Shown: positions 12,206 through 26,548 of the stretch, in pieces | Position numbering within the stretch: the first letter of the stretch is position 1 | Layout of the letters: each line of letters opens with the position of its first letter | Source of the DNA: Anopheles merus | Taxonomy: Eukaryota > Arthropoda > Insecta > Diptera > Culicidae | Direction of reading: 5' to 3' | NCBI RefSeq assembly: GCF_017562075.2 | Contig: NC_054084.1 | Coordinates: 37,573,499 to 37,637,498 of the forward strand | Length of the DNA stretch: 64,000 nucleotides | Translations under genes and position numbers: made by a program | Notes under the pieces: generated by a model | What the model was told of the DNA's origin: nothing | Databases searched by the model: none | What the model saw: only the letters and a program-made list of their open reading frames with translations

Positions 12206-15195
12206 GATCTTGGTCTTTGTAACTCTTTCATCAATCGTAATCAAACGAACCTAGAACCCTTTGAGTGGCTTGATGTGTTGCTCGGTGAGTTTGTTACAGC
12301 AAGAGGTTGACTTTTTAGCCGATACATCTCAGTCGGCTTGGCCTGATTGAAAAGTATTGTAATGCAAAGGAACTTTTGGTAAACTAGGATGAAAGGGCTG
12401 AACTGGATCGCAACCAGTGATGGGTGCGTTGTAGCACTTCTTTGATGTGTTGGTAGAAGTCTACACTATGAAAGGATATTTTCCACCGAAATGTAGCGAT
12501 GAATGAGTTTTCGATAGAATTTGGTTCAATGTTCAACAATATTCTCAATAACATTTTTCTTCTAGAAAACAGTTTTGTAGTTAACGTATATTTCTTGTTA
12601 TGTCGTCTTACTTGACTTTTTGCTACTTCAATATTTATAGATCTCCTGCTCAAAAAGGTTTGGAACACAGTATAATATCATTGTAACATTAGTTTTAAAT
12701 GTCTTTAGTTTTGAAATCATGTACTACAATTGTTTTGTAGAAGTGTACCAAAGCTGATTTCAAAATCATCTTCACTTTGTTGTTATATTATGCCTTAATA
12801 CGTATTTAAATTATCTTAGCAACACAACTCGATTGTAGACATTGTTATTGGTGCCATCATATGAACCTGTTTAGGAGTTTTAAAAATATCCATTAGTTGA
12901 TAAAAATTAAGTAAAATTATAACTCTTTACTGTTGATTTTTCCTTTCTACTTTGAATACTTTGAGCATATGTTACTTTCGTTATAGAAACTCCTATAACA
13001 TTTCATTATCAACAACAGTTAATTTCTATTAGAAATAACTAGTATAAATTTATAACATCAAACGGATATTGATGATTAGAAAATGGGTTAGTGTGTTCAA
13101 GGTATTAAAAAAACATTTAAAGAATTGAAGAAGGGCGTTTCTGTAAAATAAAATAAGATTTCCGTCGCATATCTTTTCCCTATTGAACGAAGCGTGCTTT
13201 GTTGTCTTGTACTCTTTGTACCTGTGTGTGCTATGTTATTAAAAATCAACCACCATGGATGCTTTTAAAATAGACAAACGTTGTTTGAAGCGCTCTGCAG
13301 TTGCGTGCAGAGCAACGTCACACACACGTCATGCCAAGCCTGTGTGCTACTCAATTTACGCACGGAAGCAACAGCAGGTATGTGTTTTTCAATCAAACTG
13401 TTGCCCCTCCATTTCACCTTCACCTAAACGATCGCTGTAAAAATAGTTCAAACATTATGCCGTTTTTCCAAGATAGTTGCGTAGCTGAACCAACCAGCCA
13501 CTGCACTCTGTAGCCTATTTGCGCTGCCATGCATTTCATGCTGCCATAAACATTAAGGCAATAGCATTTCCACACCTGTCGGGAGCACCGGGAACACCTT
13601 CAATCTAACGAATCACCTTTAGTGTGTGCGTGTTTTTGTATGCTTTTGCAGTACACTTTCACAAGCAGAACGGGCACACGAAACGGCAAGCAGCAAGATT
13701 GCAATTGATTTTCGACGGCGGTGGTTGCCTTTCGAAAGAAGAATGCGGGTACCCGGGACGTCATGTTTGAATTGGCTCCAGCGACTGACTTCAACCACAT
13801 TTAAGGGCTTCGGGGGAAAACAAACGATCAAAGATATGTTTCAAAAGACTCTTGGCAGGTTGCCTGCTATGACACGCTCCAAATCAAACATGTGGGTAGA
13901 AAAATGACAAAAATGGAAATAGTGGAGCACTGGAGGCGAGAAACGAAACAAAAAAAAAAGAGTCTGAAGAATCACAAAGAGAAAAGAAAGAAAAAAACTT
14001 CAAGCGCAATCAAACGGAAAAGTGCCTGTTTTCAAAAGTGACCTGACCAGGGGGCTTGAATGCTTACCTACGGGTATTGGTGGAGCGGTGTAAAAAACAC
14101 AACTTTCGACAGCTAAATAAATTGACTGAAAGAAAAGCACGACAGTGGCGAACGCCGAGAAGTTGGCATGCAAACTGATTTGCTTGCTCATACGTACGTA
14201 CTGTTTGATTTTCACATTGCGCAATTTCGGACAGCCTGAGCGGAGTGCTGCTAGGTGTGCCTGTTTGTGAGAGAACTGTCGGCGGGAAAAGCGAGGAAAA
14301 AGCACACCGAACACACCAGCCATAAACCAATAACCTCCATCAAGGCAAAACGGTGGCGGTAAACGATTCGTGTAGCGTCGCTGGATTGCCACCACCTTTA
14401 ACGGCAAACGACGGTGACCAATCAAAGTTTCGGGTTGCGTTTGGGTTGTGGTGCATCGACGTGGTGCAGAGCACCGATGCCACCCCAAAGCCAAACACGG
14501 GTCAGAGGCAAACCGGAGAGTCTATCGAGCAAACATAATAGTACTTAAACTTCTTTTAGCATGAACCCGGAGCGGTAAGTTTGTGCACGGTTTTTTTCCG
14601 ACTACTACATGACCGCAGCTGCAGCGGGCATCGCGGGGTGTCGGCGAATGTTTTGGAACTGCTAATTAATTAAAGTTATTGATTCACGGTGGTTCGGTGG
14701 CCCGGTATTCCTCAAATTGGTGCACTTACCGTGCGGGCTCCCGCTGGGCGAACGAAGGTTTGCATTTGACTGGCGAAACACGATGAAACTGGTCTGAAGG
14801 GTTTCTGTGTCCCTGCATTTATGTGTGTTTTATTTACTTTCACAGTGAGGCACACGACATCAGAGAGTCGCACGAGTCACTGGAAATGGAAAGGCAATTG
14901 GGAAAGCGTGGTAGAAGTTTTTAATAAGCATACTTACAACATTACTTAGCGAGCAGCGTTACACACTGTTACAAACTGATTTTATGCTGAACAAGGGAAA
15001 AGTAAAATTGTTTTGATTAATGATCAGAATGCTGTCGAATCCTAAGGAGTTTGTTAATACATGAAGAACGAGACGAACGAGTGTTATTATTGGGAAGTAA
15101 TCTAAAGTTTAATGTAATCTTGAGCAAAATAACTTTGAATAATCAAGATTAGATAAGGATTGAGTTAAAAAATCAAACACATTGAAAACGCCATC
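12206..15195. other. non-coding DNA, no gene recognised
   Basis: AT-rich from about 12450 to 13200, moderate GC to 14900, then AT-rich again. A pyrimidine-rich 3' splice-like site ends at 13651, but neither the frame after it nor a matching donor makes a convincing exon. No repeats recognised. Confidence 0.55.
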
Positions 15196-15453
15196 ACTGG
15201 GGTCCGTTAGCTTTATGTATGGAGTTTGACTGTTGGAGGCTGAAATCATCTAAACACTGCATACAAAACCACACATAAAACTAGCCTGCAATTTTCAGTC
15301 TAGATTATTCTAGCATCAAAGCTAGAATTAGATTCGAGTACCTGCTCGAAAAAATGGCAAAACAAGATGACGTTTACATTTATCCCAAGGTGCATTAAAG
15401 AGATCTGGTAATGGAATATATAATCAAAGTGTATGTAGCCCAGGTGGTCTCAT
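15196..15453 (+). repeat. dispersed repeat, copy 1 (unnamed family)
   Basis: This 258 bp stretch recurs in reverse orientation at 51397-51662. Shared landmarks in order are ACTGGGG, TATGGAGTTTGACTGTTGGA, ACAAAACCACACATAAAACT, TTTTCAGTCTAGATTATTCT, GATTCGAGTACCTGCTCG, TTTACATTTATCCCAAGG, and a last block TATAATCAAAGTGTATGTAG. By eye the core is about 90% identical. It carries the internal inverted pair TCTAGC/GCTAGA. I see no terminal inverted repeats, poly(A) tail or clear target-site duplication, so the class is unknown; a SINE or a degenerate MITE are both possible. Confidence 0.85.
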
Positions 15454-17295
15454 AGAATTTATTTATATTGCGATAGTCAGGTAGTCATATAGACAATAAA
15501 AAGTACTCTACGGAGGATCTCTCAGATTTGCTAAAAAAATTTCAAATATATTGAATCAAGCTTAAGTTTTCATATGATGGATTTTTTTAATGGACGATCT
15601 TCAATGTGCCAAATTGACAATTCATTTTTTCATTTCTAGCGGATATCACATTGAAATGATGAATAAAAAATAATTAGGATTACGGAAGTTACAGCTTAAT
15701 CTTCAGTTACAATTTTGAAAAGAAATTCCTTTGTTCATTTGTTTATCTAATTTATAACTCGTTCACGGTAAAGACTTAACGATAGGATACTTAGATACTA
15801 GCATACTAGGATACTAGTTACATTTTTATTCAATAATCGATGCGTTGACGTCGTAATATTACAGAACGTGGCTATTTATACCGTAGGGAGCTGATTCTTA
15901 AAAGTATTGATGCTTACGTTATAATCACAAAATTGCGATAACTAATTAAAGCATCTGATCGTAGCTGGGAGAGGGGCATTTGTATCGTATCTTGTATTAT
16001 GGTGAGCTTCGCACAATACACGTTGTACATTCATACGTCTCGTTGTATGGTGTCACTGTCACTGAAACTGGCTCAGAATTATAAAATAAAACATATTTGT
16101 TTTACGACGATGTTTACAATATCAGATTTATGCTTAAAAGAACTATTCTATAACAAGGAACCTAGCCTAGCTCTACATACGTCCCATTCCGAACGCACCC
16201 TCAAATCTTCGGCCCCGGGCTGAAAATCTTCTCAAAAGAATGCAACGCTTGAAACATGTGTAAAACAACCGGTAAATCAATGCGACGCGAAAATAAAACA
16301 AATTCAATTAGCCCACGACGTGCCCCAGCTTGTACGCGCATTATGCCTACGCACATAATCATAATTGGCACACGTTTTTGCACCATGCCCATTTTTTCGA
16401 GATTTCATTTGCTCAATTTTGGTCACGTCTCGGTGGACGGTTGAATGAAAGGAAGAACAAAAAAAAAAAAAGAACTCGAGCAAAATCTCTCTCCTACCAG
16501 CAGCTTTGCACCGCATCTGCACCGTTCTTCCAATTGTTTATCTACCTGCGGAAATTGAAATTCCTTCCCGCACCTTTCGCCTAACGAGCGGTAAAGCAGC
16601 TGAAAACCAGACCGGGGAGACACGCGGGTGCGTAAAATTTCACCAGCAAAGGCAAAACGGGAGCTCTGCCTCAGTGCCGAGTGGCAGTTTATAAAAATAC
16701 GACGCATGATGCTGTGCCTCAACTGCTGAAACGCTTAAGTGTTTTATCACCCCAACCGGTTGCACCGGTAAGATCATCCAGCGGGCGGTGTGTAGGTGAG
16801 TACGCTCGCTGCTGTTGTCCCACGCATTCGCCACGGGATAAGGTGATGAATACTAAGCATCAACAATATTGGGCCGGCTGGATGGTGTCGGCACACGGTT
16901 GCTGCCAAAACGCTGAAAGTGCTAGATGGTTAAATAAAGAAATGACGAATTTGCCATATGGGAAGGTGTTCGCTGTTTTCGTGGGTGGAGAGGCTTTTTC
17001 TTTAGTAGGTGGTACAAAATCACCAGCCACAACCGGCGAGAAAACGAAAACACAACAGGCTGACGTTTTGTGGGTCGTCATATTAGCAACAAGATTTGCG
17101 AATGTTTACGCCAGCCGCTCTCCAAGTCGTGCGGTTGCGCTGAAGGTGGAGAAAATAATCGCAGCCCAGACAACGGATGAATTATAAACGAAACGAATCA
17201 TAAAAACCTTGAGCATATCCTTATCGCATCCCTTTGCACCCGTCGAAAGCGGCAAGCACCGCATGAATAAACCGATTTCCGGCACTTTTCTTCAT

Positions 17296-17313
17296 CAGCA
17301 GCAGCAGCAGCAG
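17296..17313. repeat. (CAG)6 microsatellite
   Basis: Six perfect CAG units followed by CAA. It is read as poly-Gln in one frame; nothing around it supports a coding exon. Confidence 0.9.
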
Positions 17314-20300
17314 CAAGAGGTGAGCTTTTGGGAGCCGTGGGAAGTGGTGAGAGGGATGGCAAACCGTTATTCCAAAGCAAAATTTCTTGCCTCCCACGTG
17401 GTGGTGTGTTCGGATGGGTGTTGCAAACTAGCGCAACAAACGTGAACTGTTTGGAGCCTCTCGAGGCAAGGGCGTGACTTTCGTACAGCGTACGGTGGCA
17501 GCCACTTCATCAAACGGTGATGCTCGAGGCCAGACCCTGGCGCAGGGAAATGGATCACTCTCGATTCCGAGCACGTAGCAGTAGATCAAAAATCGTTCCC
17601 CAGGTTCGCTTAGAATACTTTCGCTACCTGACACAAAGTAGGAAATGATGGACAATGTGGTGTGTCGGTGGGTGCGTTTGTGTGTGTGTGTGTATGGGAG
17701 TGTGTCACGGTTTTCCAAAACGACACGATATGATTATAACGAAAACGCGTGCTCCAGGATACATTTGTTCTGGTGTGTAGGGTAAATGTAGTCGACATTG
17801 TTGATGCACATTCATAGTGCTACTCGTGAATTTTGAATAATTTTTTTAACTTACAAACATGCTCTGCCTCGCACTGATGATTACTTTCATAACCAGTGAA
17901 GCATTTTGCTTCATTGCAACGCAAAATATCAATTTGATTTGTGTCTCGAATTTCAAGCCACAAATAAAACGCAAATCCCGACACGCAAATTCCTGTGACC
18001 TCAAAGCGAAACCTGATCAATCGGGGCTTCAATTCGCGCATAAGTGTTTTGTGTGGGTCCATGTGTGAATAAGCTTACAGGAAATCTCATACATGGAATA
18101 CCCTTTGAACTCGTTCGCCAAATAAACACACAGACCCACACATGCACTCATAAATATCCACGCACGCGGGGAAATCTGATAAAGCAGTAATAAATTTGAT
18201 GGATCCGGTAACTGTGAGTGGCCGTTACTTATGCTCGAGTGCATTAATCCGTGCATGTGTGAAAGCGGCGTGCTCAGATTGCCGTTTCACAGCGCCCGGT
18301 CTCTGTGAGCCTCTCTGATCGGTGAGCCACAAAATGAATTGATATTCGAATCGAGTGCAAATGGTGGCACAAATGGCGAAAATGGTGAACGCGCAAAAGA
18401 AAGAAAAAAAAAACACTTTGGACACTCGAAAACAAAAACATAAAAACAGCAAAAATCAAAGGTCCGAAGCACAATACAGAAATGAAAGTGCAATAAAATC
18501 ACCAACCAGGGCAATCGCGCGGCGCTGCGTTATTTTTATTCGCTGCAAGCAAAGCATTCCGGTTGCGTTATGTTCGCCACACAAATCTTATGCGTCGGTC
18601 AGAACGCAATGACTTTTGGTTCTTTTTGTTTGATGAGGGGATGGAGTGGTAACAGTAGTAGTGGCCCCCTTTCGCACGACCTCTAGGCGCTCTTTTTATT
18701 TGAATCTGGGCCAAAGCGTTGCATTCATGTGGTGCGAGTGGATTGAGAAGTTCAAAAAATGATTCCTCCCCCGGTAAGCAGTAAATTGTGGCTGCGGCAT
18801 AAATTTTGCTCAACTGGTAGGAAAGGAAAATTATGGCCAAACCCCGTTTGTACAACGCGTTGTTTGGTCAGGGTTGGGTGATTTATGGTAGTAAAAACAA
18901 AGATAATTTCTGCCCTTATTTTAGTACATGTCAACTCATACAGACAGTCGATGCAAACGGATAGTATTTGAAGCATTATGTATTTAAACGCAATATTCAA
19001 AACTGGACGATTGTTTTTTGCTACATTAGTCTCATATTTTGAATGCTTTTATAATTTTTTGTTTTTTATTTCTAAAAAAAGAGGTTTTTAGTGATATTGC
19101 TGATTTCAAAGCAAATGTTTCAAAAAAGTTAGTAAATTTACCAAAAATACTTTCGCTAGAAATGTTACTTGACACTTGTTTTCTTCATTTTAGAAAGCAA
19201 TATGTTCATCCTTAAGGTTTAATTGATTGATAGATTAATTGATAATTTGGAAAGTTAAAATGGCGATGAACTAATTTTGATATTTCTAAAACCAATTAGA
19301 TTTGTTTTAATTCTACTGATATCGATGTCTAACGTTTCCCGAAAGGAAAACATATTGCATGAACGTCAAATGCGTGTTCGTAAGTGCGCGGAGCTTCGAT
19401 GATAATATGGAAACACATAACCCTATGCAACACGCTTAACGCGCTTTGAACAGCTACTACAATGTATGAAAAGAGCATAGTCAAAAGATGTAAAATTAAA
19501 TAACTGACCTGTTTTTAAAGCTTCCAAGGGTTGAAGAGGATTTCAGACGCTTTTCAATGAAACTGTATTATTTTTTGGTTAAATATGCGCCGCAAATGAA
19601 GTACTGCCACCGACCACCCAGCAGGTGTAACGGATTGACCATTATTTTCATAGGAAACTGATCCGTTACCATCGTTTGTTGCAATGCTACCACTCTTATC
19701 CTCAACGCAAACCCTTCATTTTCCTAGCAAAGTTATCCGCGAGGGATTGAATTATCTTACGTCCAATTTGATTTTCCTCGGTGCTGAATAACGAACGGGC
19801 CCGGGTGCCGGAAACCGGCAAGAATTCTATTGAAGAAGATTCGTTTTTCCGGGTGAATTGAACGAATTGGTACTCCGGCTCGAAACCGGTTCCATTCATC
19901 GGTACAAACTCCAACCTCCAACCGAGCCGAAAACGAAACGAAACGAAAACGAGGAAAGAATCATACGCTCGATCTACTGGGAACCCGCCGGAACATAAGC
20001 AGCGGAGGCGTACCGAGGTTAAAAAAGAAAGGATCCAATTGTAAAAGGAAAATCTCAATAGCAGCGCACAGGGCTGCACTGGGACCACCACACCGCCGCA
20101 CATAGGGTTGTGGTAGGTGGCAGCGGCCCAAAGCAAATAAAAAAGTCAAAATCAATCATTCCACATAAAGATAATTCGTTCTTATGTGCTATATTTTCTG
20201 AATAAATCATTTCCCTCCGCCCGAAAACAATCCGCACAACCCTCGCGCTCACCCAAGCCCATCCAGATCGAATCGAATGGTGTTGGTGGCTGAATGATCC

Positions 20301-23300
20301 AGCAAAGTATAATACCCTGGTGTGCATATACATCTCGCGTGCGAAAGCCTCGCCGGGCGCGTCCTCGCGCACCCGCGCCCGCGCGTCACTGGATGGATAA
20401 CTTTCTTTTCCCGCTTCATTTGCTACCATCCATCTCTCCGGTCGGTGCGAATTGAAGCCGGCATCGCCACATCGACGGCAGCAAGACGGTTCAATCAGAG
20501 GAAAAGGTGGTTGAATTGTTTATGGCACCATGAAGGAGCGGATATATTGGCGCACCGTGGAGCTTGTGTGGGTATGACTTGGCACGAAACGCGTTGGACC
20601 CGGTGTTCTGTGTGCATGTTTGTGTATATGTGTACATCTTGCAAGCAAAACACATTATCGCTACCATTGTATGTTTATGAATAAATTACTCAGTTAACAA
20701 AGTGCGAAGGATTCTTCAACATTTGGCTTCTGTTGTTGAAGATGTACATGGTTTGTGCTCATGGCGCGGAGCACTGAATAAATCGTGGGCGAAAGGGATC
20801 GAACTGCAACCGGGACTGTTGTATCGACAGATGTGTGGGTTTTAATGTGATAGAAGATGGCCGAAAGCTCAATGGAATTACAACCAACAGCATTTAGAAT
20901 ATCTCTTGCTTGGCAGTTGATAGCGATGTAACAAGTGTGAGCTAATGTCAATGGGGTTTTTAAAGGTGATGTAATTAGTCTAGCAAATTTAAAAATAATC
21001 ATTCATTAAAATGATAGGACTTTCTTTTATGGAAAATGTTGTTAATATTTTATTAATTAATCAATCACTTAGAAGGAGATATAAAGTGTTTCACAGATAA
21101 TCTCGTACTTAGTTATTTTTATTTATCAGTTCATTTTCGTGTGTGCATTAGATTTCAATAGCCCTTAGTTTATTGCAACTGTTCCATTCAATTTCAATGC
21201 GGTTTAGACGAGTAAAATATGATTAATAACTGCAAACACTTTCTATTGATCTTCTCCGGATAATTTCCATTTTTAATGTCGGTTATTCAGGTTCTAACCA
21301 TTCAGCTCCTTATTCCCTATGAAACCGAAATAATTTTCTTGTGTAGTTTTTTTACTTTTTCTCCATATTGAGGGTCACTTACAACAATATTAAAATAATC
21401 CATCACCATCACAGTCCCTTTGTTTCCAAGCGGCATCTTGAAACGAAAAAGGATGGAAAAAAATAAACGAGTACGAAATTAATGAGATTGCTTTCAATTT
21501 TCTATGTCCTTCTTTACCACTTGTGCTGTGACTGGGCAGGCAGTCCGTGTTGAATTCCACTTGAAAACACAATACTTGTTGTTTGTAAGTTTCTTTTCCT
21601 ATCCTAAAGTTTATTTCCGGTGCTATCGGCCAGACACACAAATGGAAAGTTTCCCCCGGATGAAGTTGGTGCATGTTTTCTACCGTGGCTTATTATTATT
21701 ATTGAGGTCTTATGGGGATTTTAAAGCGGAGAAGGCCCTTTCTGGGGGAGCACCCGTCTCTAGCCGGTACCCACTGTGCAACCACACCGAGGATGTATGA
21801 TGGTACGAGCAGCTTATCAAAAGTGTAAATCTAGCAAATTAGATTTAACTTTGCACCGACAGACCACCACGGCAGGGATGGGAAACGATTCTTCCAGATC
21901 AAGAAGAAGTCGTTTCGATCGGTCACTTCGTCGTCCCCAGGAACACCGGAACACACGGCAAAAGAATTCAGTTTGGAGAAAGTTTTCTTTGGCAAAGAGG
22001 CAGCCCGGGTGACAATGATTATGTTCCCGAGCCAAGGAAGAGCATACATCCGGACACACCGAGAGTAGGACGGACACGAGAAGGGTGGAAACCTTTCAAA
22101 TCCCGACGAACTCCTGTCTTGGAAAATGAGCGTTCCAAGCGACGAACGTTCCAATTCCGATTGCTTCGATAATCTTAGCGAACGTTCGTGTAATGGAGGA
22201 CCGGGTACACATTCGGATCGTTTGTCACTGCGAGTTAGGAAGTAAATCCGTTTCACTAGTTCTCCCAGAGGGAGAAGATGATTGAAGCAAAACTTTTCAA
22301 TCCATTCGATCCGTTCGCTCGTGCGGTACCGGAACTCGCATGGGCGTTTCTCCAAGGCGGACGGTTGCTCGGCAAAATGGCATTCCTTGGAAGACAGGAA
22401 GAAGGATGCACTGTCACAGCTTTAGGTTGTGTCTGTTCGGGGCACAGTACGCTCCGGGCGGTAGAAACTGTGTCTGGCTGTGATTTGATTCCATTTGCCA
22501 AATTGATTTTCTGTTTCTATGGCGTGTTTCTTTTTTCTTTAGTTGTCTGTTGTCGCTGGAGCTCAGAGCGCGCTTTCGACTGCCAACGAAAGTATATTTG
22601 TGCAGTCCTTTCTTTTACTTCGTTGTCTGAGTTAAAACAATAAAATCGGACCGAGCTCAGAAGGGAGGGGAAATGTTCTTATCTGCTCTATTTAACATGC
22701 TCGAGACTGAATTAATCATCAGCTGATGATGGATAAACATTTGCACCTCGGGTAGTGTGTGAAGCATTTGTATTGCGCTAACATCAAAGGAGCACTATTT
22801 CAAACACTATTTCAAAAGCTCGGCATCAGCACAGCAACTGGAGAAGAAATGTTGACGTAAAGCTTCTTCTTCACCCTTGTTTCGCTTTATTTATTAGCCC
22901 TTACACCGGTAAGGGGAAAAAGTGTTTGTTTGTCTTCGCTTTGTGCTAGAGTCCGGCGGTCAGCTCATCAAGCATTCCCATTGAGTAGAGAAATCAATCA
23001 GGATCAAACCATTCAATTGAACCGTACATAATGTGCGGGTGTCATGATGATATCCTTGCCCGGTGCGATCGACACGCACCGAGAGCTATAATGTGGCACC
23101 GCGCCGCCGCCACCGCCTTCGCCCGTAGAAGTGAAGCCACAGAAAAACTACCACGCTTTGTGACTGGTGAACGCCACCGGAATCGCAAAACCGCGTCCAA
23201 CCACGTACGGAATCTAATGAAGGCATTCACCTCCTGTCAGACGCTCCGTCGTACCTTACGCGGAGACGAGACGAGCTTCAGGCATGACAAACATATTCTT

Positions 23301-24089
23301 CACCTTTTGTTTGACGACAAACAGTTCCGTTCCCGCTTCCCGGCACTACTTATCCTGACCTGCTTTTCCCTTTGGCAAGGTGGTCTTGACTACCCTGCCC
23401 TTGTCTGGCCAAATTCAGCGCCATCATGGTAGGTGCTACGCAAGGTATCTAATTCTCCCCCTAAAATACAAACCCTTCGCATTGGGCGTTTTCTCCCTTC
23501 TTGCCAACACGTGGCAATTTCCGGCCAAGCCGGTATGGCTGCCCTATTGGGTGGACACGTGAGTAAATATGGCCGATAGAACGAAACGCACCCAATTCGC
23601 GGTGGAGAGGTGGATTGGTATCGTTCAACCAAGCTAACAAATATAGGGAAAAAAATCACCACACCTCTCCCCAGCGCCAATCGAATAATCCCAGCACCAA
23701 ACGCGCGTCCTTGACACATACACATTCACACAGGCACAGCGAAAGTCAATCGGATATCGAAATGCTATTCCCCGAGATTGTTGGTACAGAGCCCGGTACG
23801 CCAGGACGCCCGCCGGGCAATGTCGATGAAACGGTTCGGACGAAACGGAATGATTACTGCTAATGATGTTAGTTGATAAATATGTATGAATTCCATCTCG
23901 TGCATTGGCACAGTGGCCACGAAGCCCGGGAACCGGTGATATCGAAGAGGATTTGGATTTGAATTGCAATTCCTGCACTCCCCTCTGCCTGCACCCCGTT
24001 GCCCGTGACGCTGGCGTTCTAGATTTCGGGACTGCTCGAATCGATTCCGGGGGCATACGTAGGGGTTAAATGGGTTAAAGTGGCTTCAG

Positions 24090-24103
24090 GTGTGTGTGTG
24101 TGT
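24090..24103. repeat. (GT)7 microsatellite
   Basis: Short GT run. A similar tract lies at 17680-17693. Confidence 0.85.
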
Positions 24104-26548
24104 TGATGCTGTTTAGCGATATACCAGAAAGCTCTTTATTATTGTACTATTTGTGCATGAAGTTTTAAAAAAGAATGTGACTGTGAATGTAAAAGAACAT
24201 GGTATAATTTTGACCGTACTAGAAATAAGAAATGCCATTTGGCCGTTTTTTTATTTACTTTGTTTTCGGAAATGGTTTCGGAAAAAATAAACCCATTCCA
24301 CAAATCGCACACCAGATGTCGCTTGTATCTTTTTTTATACAAAATCCACTTCCCCATTCTTGCAATTCGTTCGTTCCGAATGGTCCACCACCACCACACC
24401 TACGGCACAATCTTTTCGCTCCCTTTTGCCGCTTAAAGGAGTGCCCCAACTGCGCTACTGACCAGGAGGGTGGACGTTTCTTGTGCAAAACTGGGCAGGA
24501 AAGTTTCCCGCTGGGGCAGCTTTCTTGGGTGCGTTTAAAACGATTTCCACAAACTGCTGCCACTGCCAACTGTGCCGCACGTGAATTGTTTGATAAAAAT
24601 GGCGTTCCCCGTTTTCCTTGCCCCAGTAATAGAATATTTGGCGGTGCAAGCGCCACGGGAAATGGGAAAGCAAGAAGCAATCAGTGATGTGATTCGGCTT
24701 ACGCAGAAACATCTCAGCCCACTGCTTAAACAAATACAGTTTTCAAAGAAGCGTAGGGTAGGTAGCAGCAAGAGCAAAAAAATGGCCCACTTATGTTGGT
24801 GTTTGACGCGGACGAGAACTTAGAACCATCCAGAGCAGAATGTGCTTTTATTTGAAAAACGAACAAAAATTCAAATCTCACCACCATTTCTGGGAGTCAT
24901 GGGGACTGGGGCCTATTCGTAGTATCAATATCTCTACCGAACTGAAGTTTTGCTGCATTATGGATTGTCGTTTCCAAAAGTTAGGTAGCTTTCGATCCCT
25001 CGCACACACCCTGCACCCTTTAAAGTTCTATTGCCCCGCCTGACGACACTCGCCCAGTCACGATGATCGATGATCCAGAATCCTTGATAGCGTGTGCTCA
25101 TGGGTGTCGCACTGGTAGGGAGAAACTTTTTTGTAAGCGACCTCTCACTGTCTCCTTCCCCATTCCCCTTCATTTGAAGCGGACAAGGCGTGCCCCTTCC
25201 CTTCGAAACAGGCATCAGTGCTATTACACTAGCACCAAACGGGAAACGGAAAAGCAATTTTCTCTATCGATATCGGGCAATGCCATCGGTAGCAGCAAGC
25301 CACGAAGGTTGGGCTCCGGGGTGACAAAAGTTTAAAACGGGAAATTGGGAAAAAGTTACCCCATAGGGTGCTCGTGGGCACACCACCACACAGATCATCT
25401 CACCCCGGGTGATGTAGGGAAATATTAGCAGCTTGGGATTAGGAGCTAACGGGGGCAGCCAAAAGGAAGAGAAAATGGACCAGGACACACATGCACGAGG
25501 GAGAGCTATAATGTGCAAGTACATTCCAGAGGTTTAAAGTTAACACTAGGAAGACACACATCGTTGTCGTTGTGCCACGACCACACCCACACACAGAGCT
25601 AGCAGTTCCGGTACGGTTTAGAGAGCAAACTGGGTGGGTTTGCACCCTGTGCTGGTTTTGTCCACTCCGGCGCCAGTAGTTTAGTGGCTGTTCCGAACTA
25701 ATTAGAGCGATTATGTTGCTCAGAAATGTTGCACGTTGTTTGTAGTTTGTTCTTTTGCTGGGAGGGTTGCGCGATGGTGGTTGCCAAAAGTTTGGTTGGT
25801 TAAATTTGCACTGCACAGCGTGTGGCTAGCGTATATGTACATACTTTTTTTGCTTAGTTTAAAATTTCTCCAGCAATTGGTGTGCTTTATGTAATTTTTT
25901 TTGAATCACATGTTCGTTGGACAACGAAAAATCGAGAAAACGAGAGGAACAACAATGGTAAAAAAACTCGATTCTATTCATTTAACAGACACGCTCATGT
26001 AATAAGCTTATTATCCGTTGCGAAAACAATACAACAACTACCTACGGGTGACGAAGACATTATAGTTTTTATTTACAAGTTCATCACATTCGTTACATCT
26101 TCATAATAACTTTACAAAGACACTGCACGCGCCATGCTCCAAACACGTGCTATGCTGTTTATGCTATGTGTATAAAATATTCCTTTTTACGGGGCCCTTA
26201 TTCGCCCGATATTTCTCACCGAGCTGACTTGAAACTGTCAAGCGCGGTTCCGTTCGCTTCCCCTGTTTTGAGGGGCGTAAGGTTCGTAAAACCCACAGCC
26301 ACACGAGCTGGTGTGAGCGCTGTAAGCGGCAGCAGAGTATTATTGTTTGTCTCGTATTTCACGACACTTAATCCATGGTTTATTTTATGGACGGTGCCAT
26401 AATTTAGCCTAGGTTCATGGTACACCGAACCCGCTGTTTGCTATTTTTGTACCAGCCGGCAGCGCCGCAGCACTCCGCTCATCGTTTGTCTTGAACCAGT
26501 GGACCATAATTCAAGTTTCAATATTTTCCATCTCCTTTCGGTGAACCC

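Larger units (their letters stand above)
15454..26548. other. non-coding DNA upstream of the leader exon
   Basis: AT-rich to about 15950, then mostly moderate-GC unique sequence with AT-rich patches near 19000-19560 and 21000-21400. Many overlapping open frames up to 174 codons occur on both strands, but none resembles a known family or has coherent splice sites. Because a 3' splice site lies at 26599, at least its 3' part should be an intron of the gene that codes at 27468. The transcription start and first exon were not located. Confidence 0.6.

Noticed and set aside
12049..12234. Arg/Glu-repeat minus frame
   Set aside because: It is only the translation of the CT microsatellite.
13652..13856. 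Possible exon after the TTTTGCAG at 13651
   Set aside because: The only donor candidate (CAGGTTGCC) is weak and the frame resembles no protein.
16681..17187. 168-codon + frame
   Set aside because: The minus strand is open over part of the same span, and composition and context do not support an exon.
25700..25732. Similarity to miR-315 (GTTGCTCAGAAA)
   Set aside because: The seed region does not match and no hairpin arm pairs with it.
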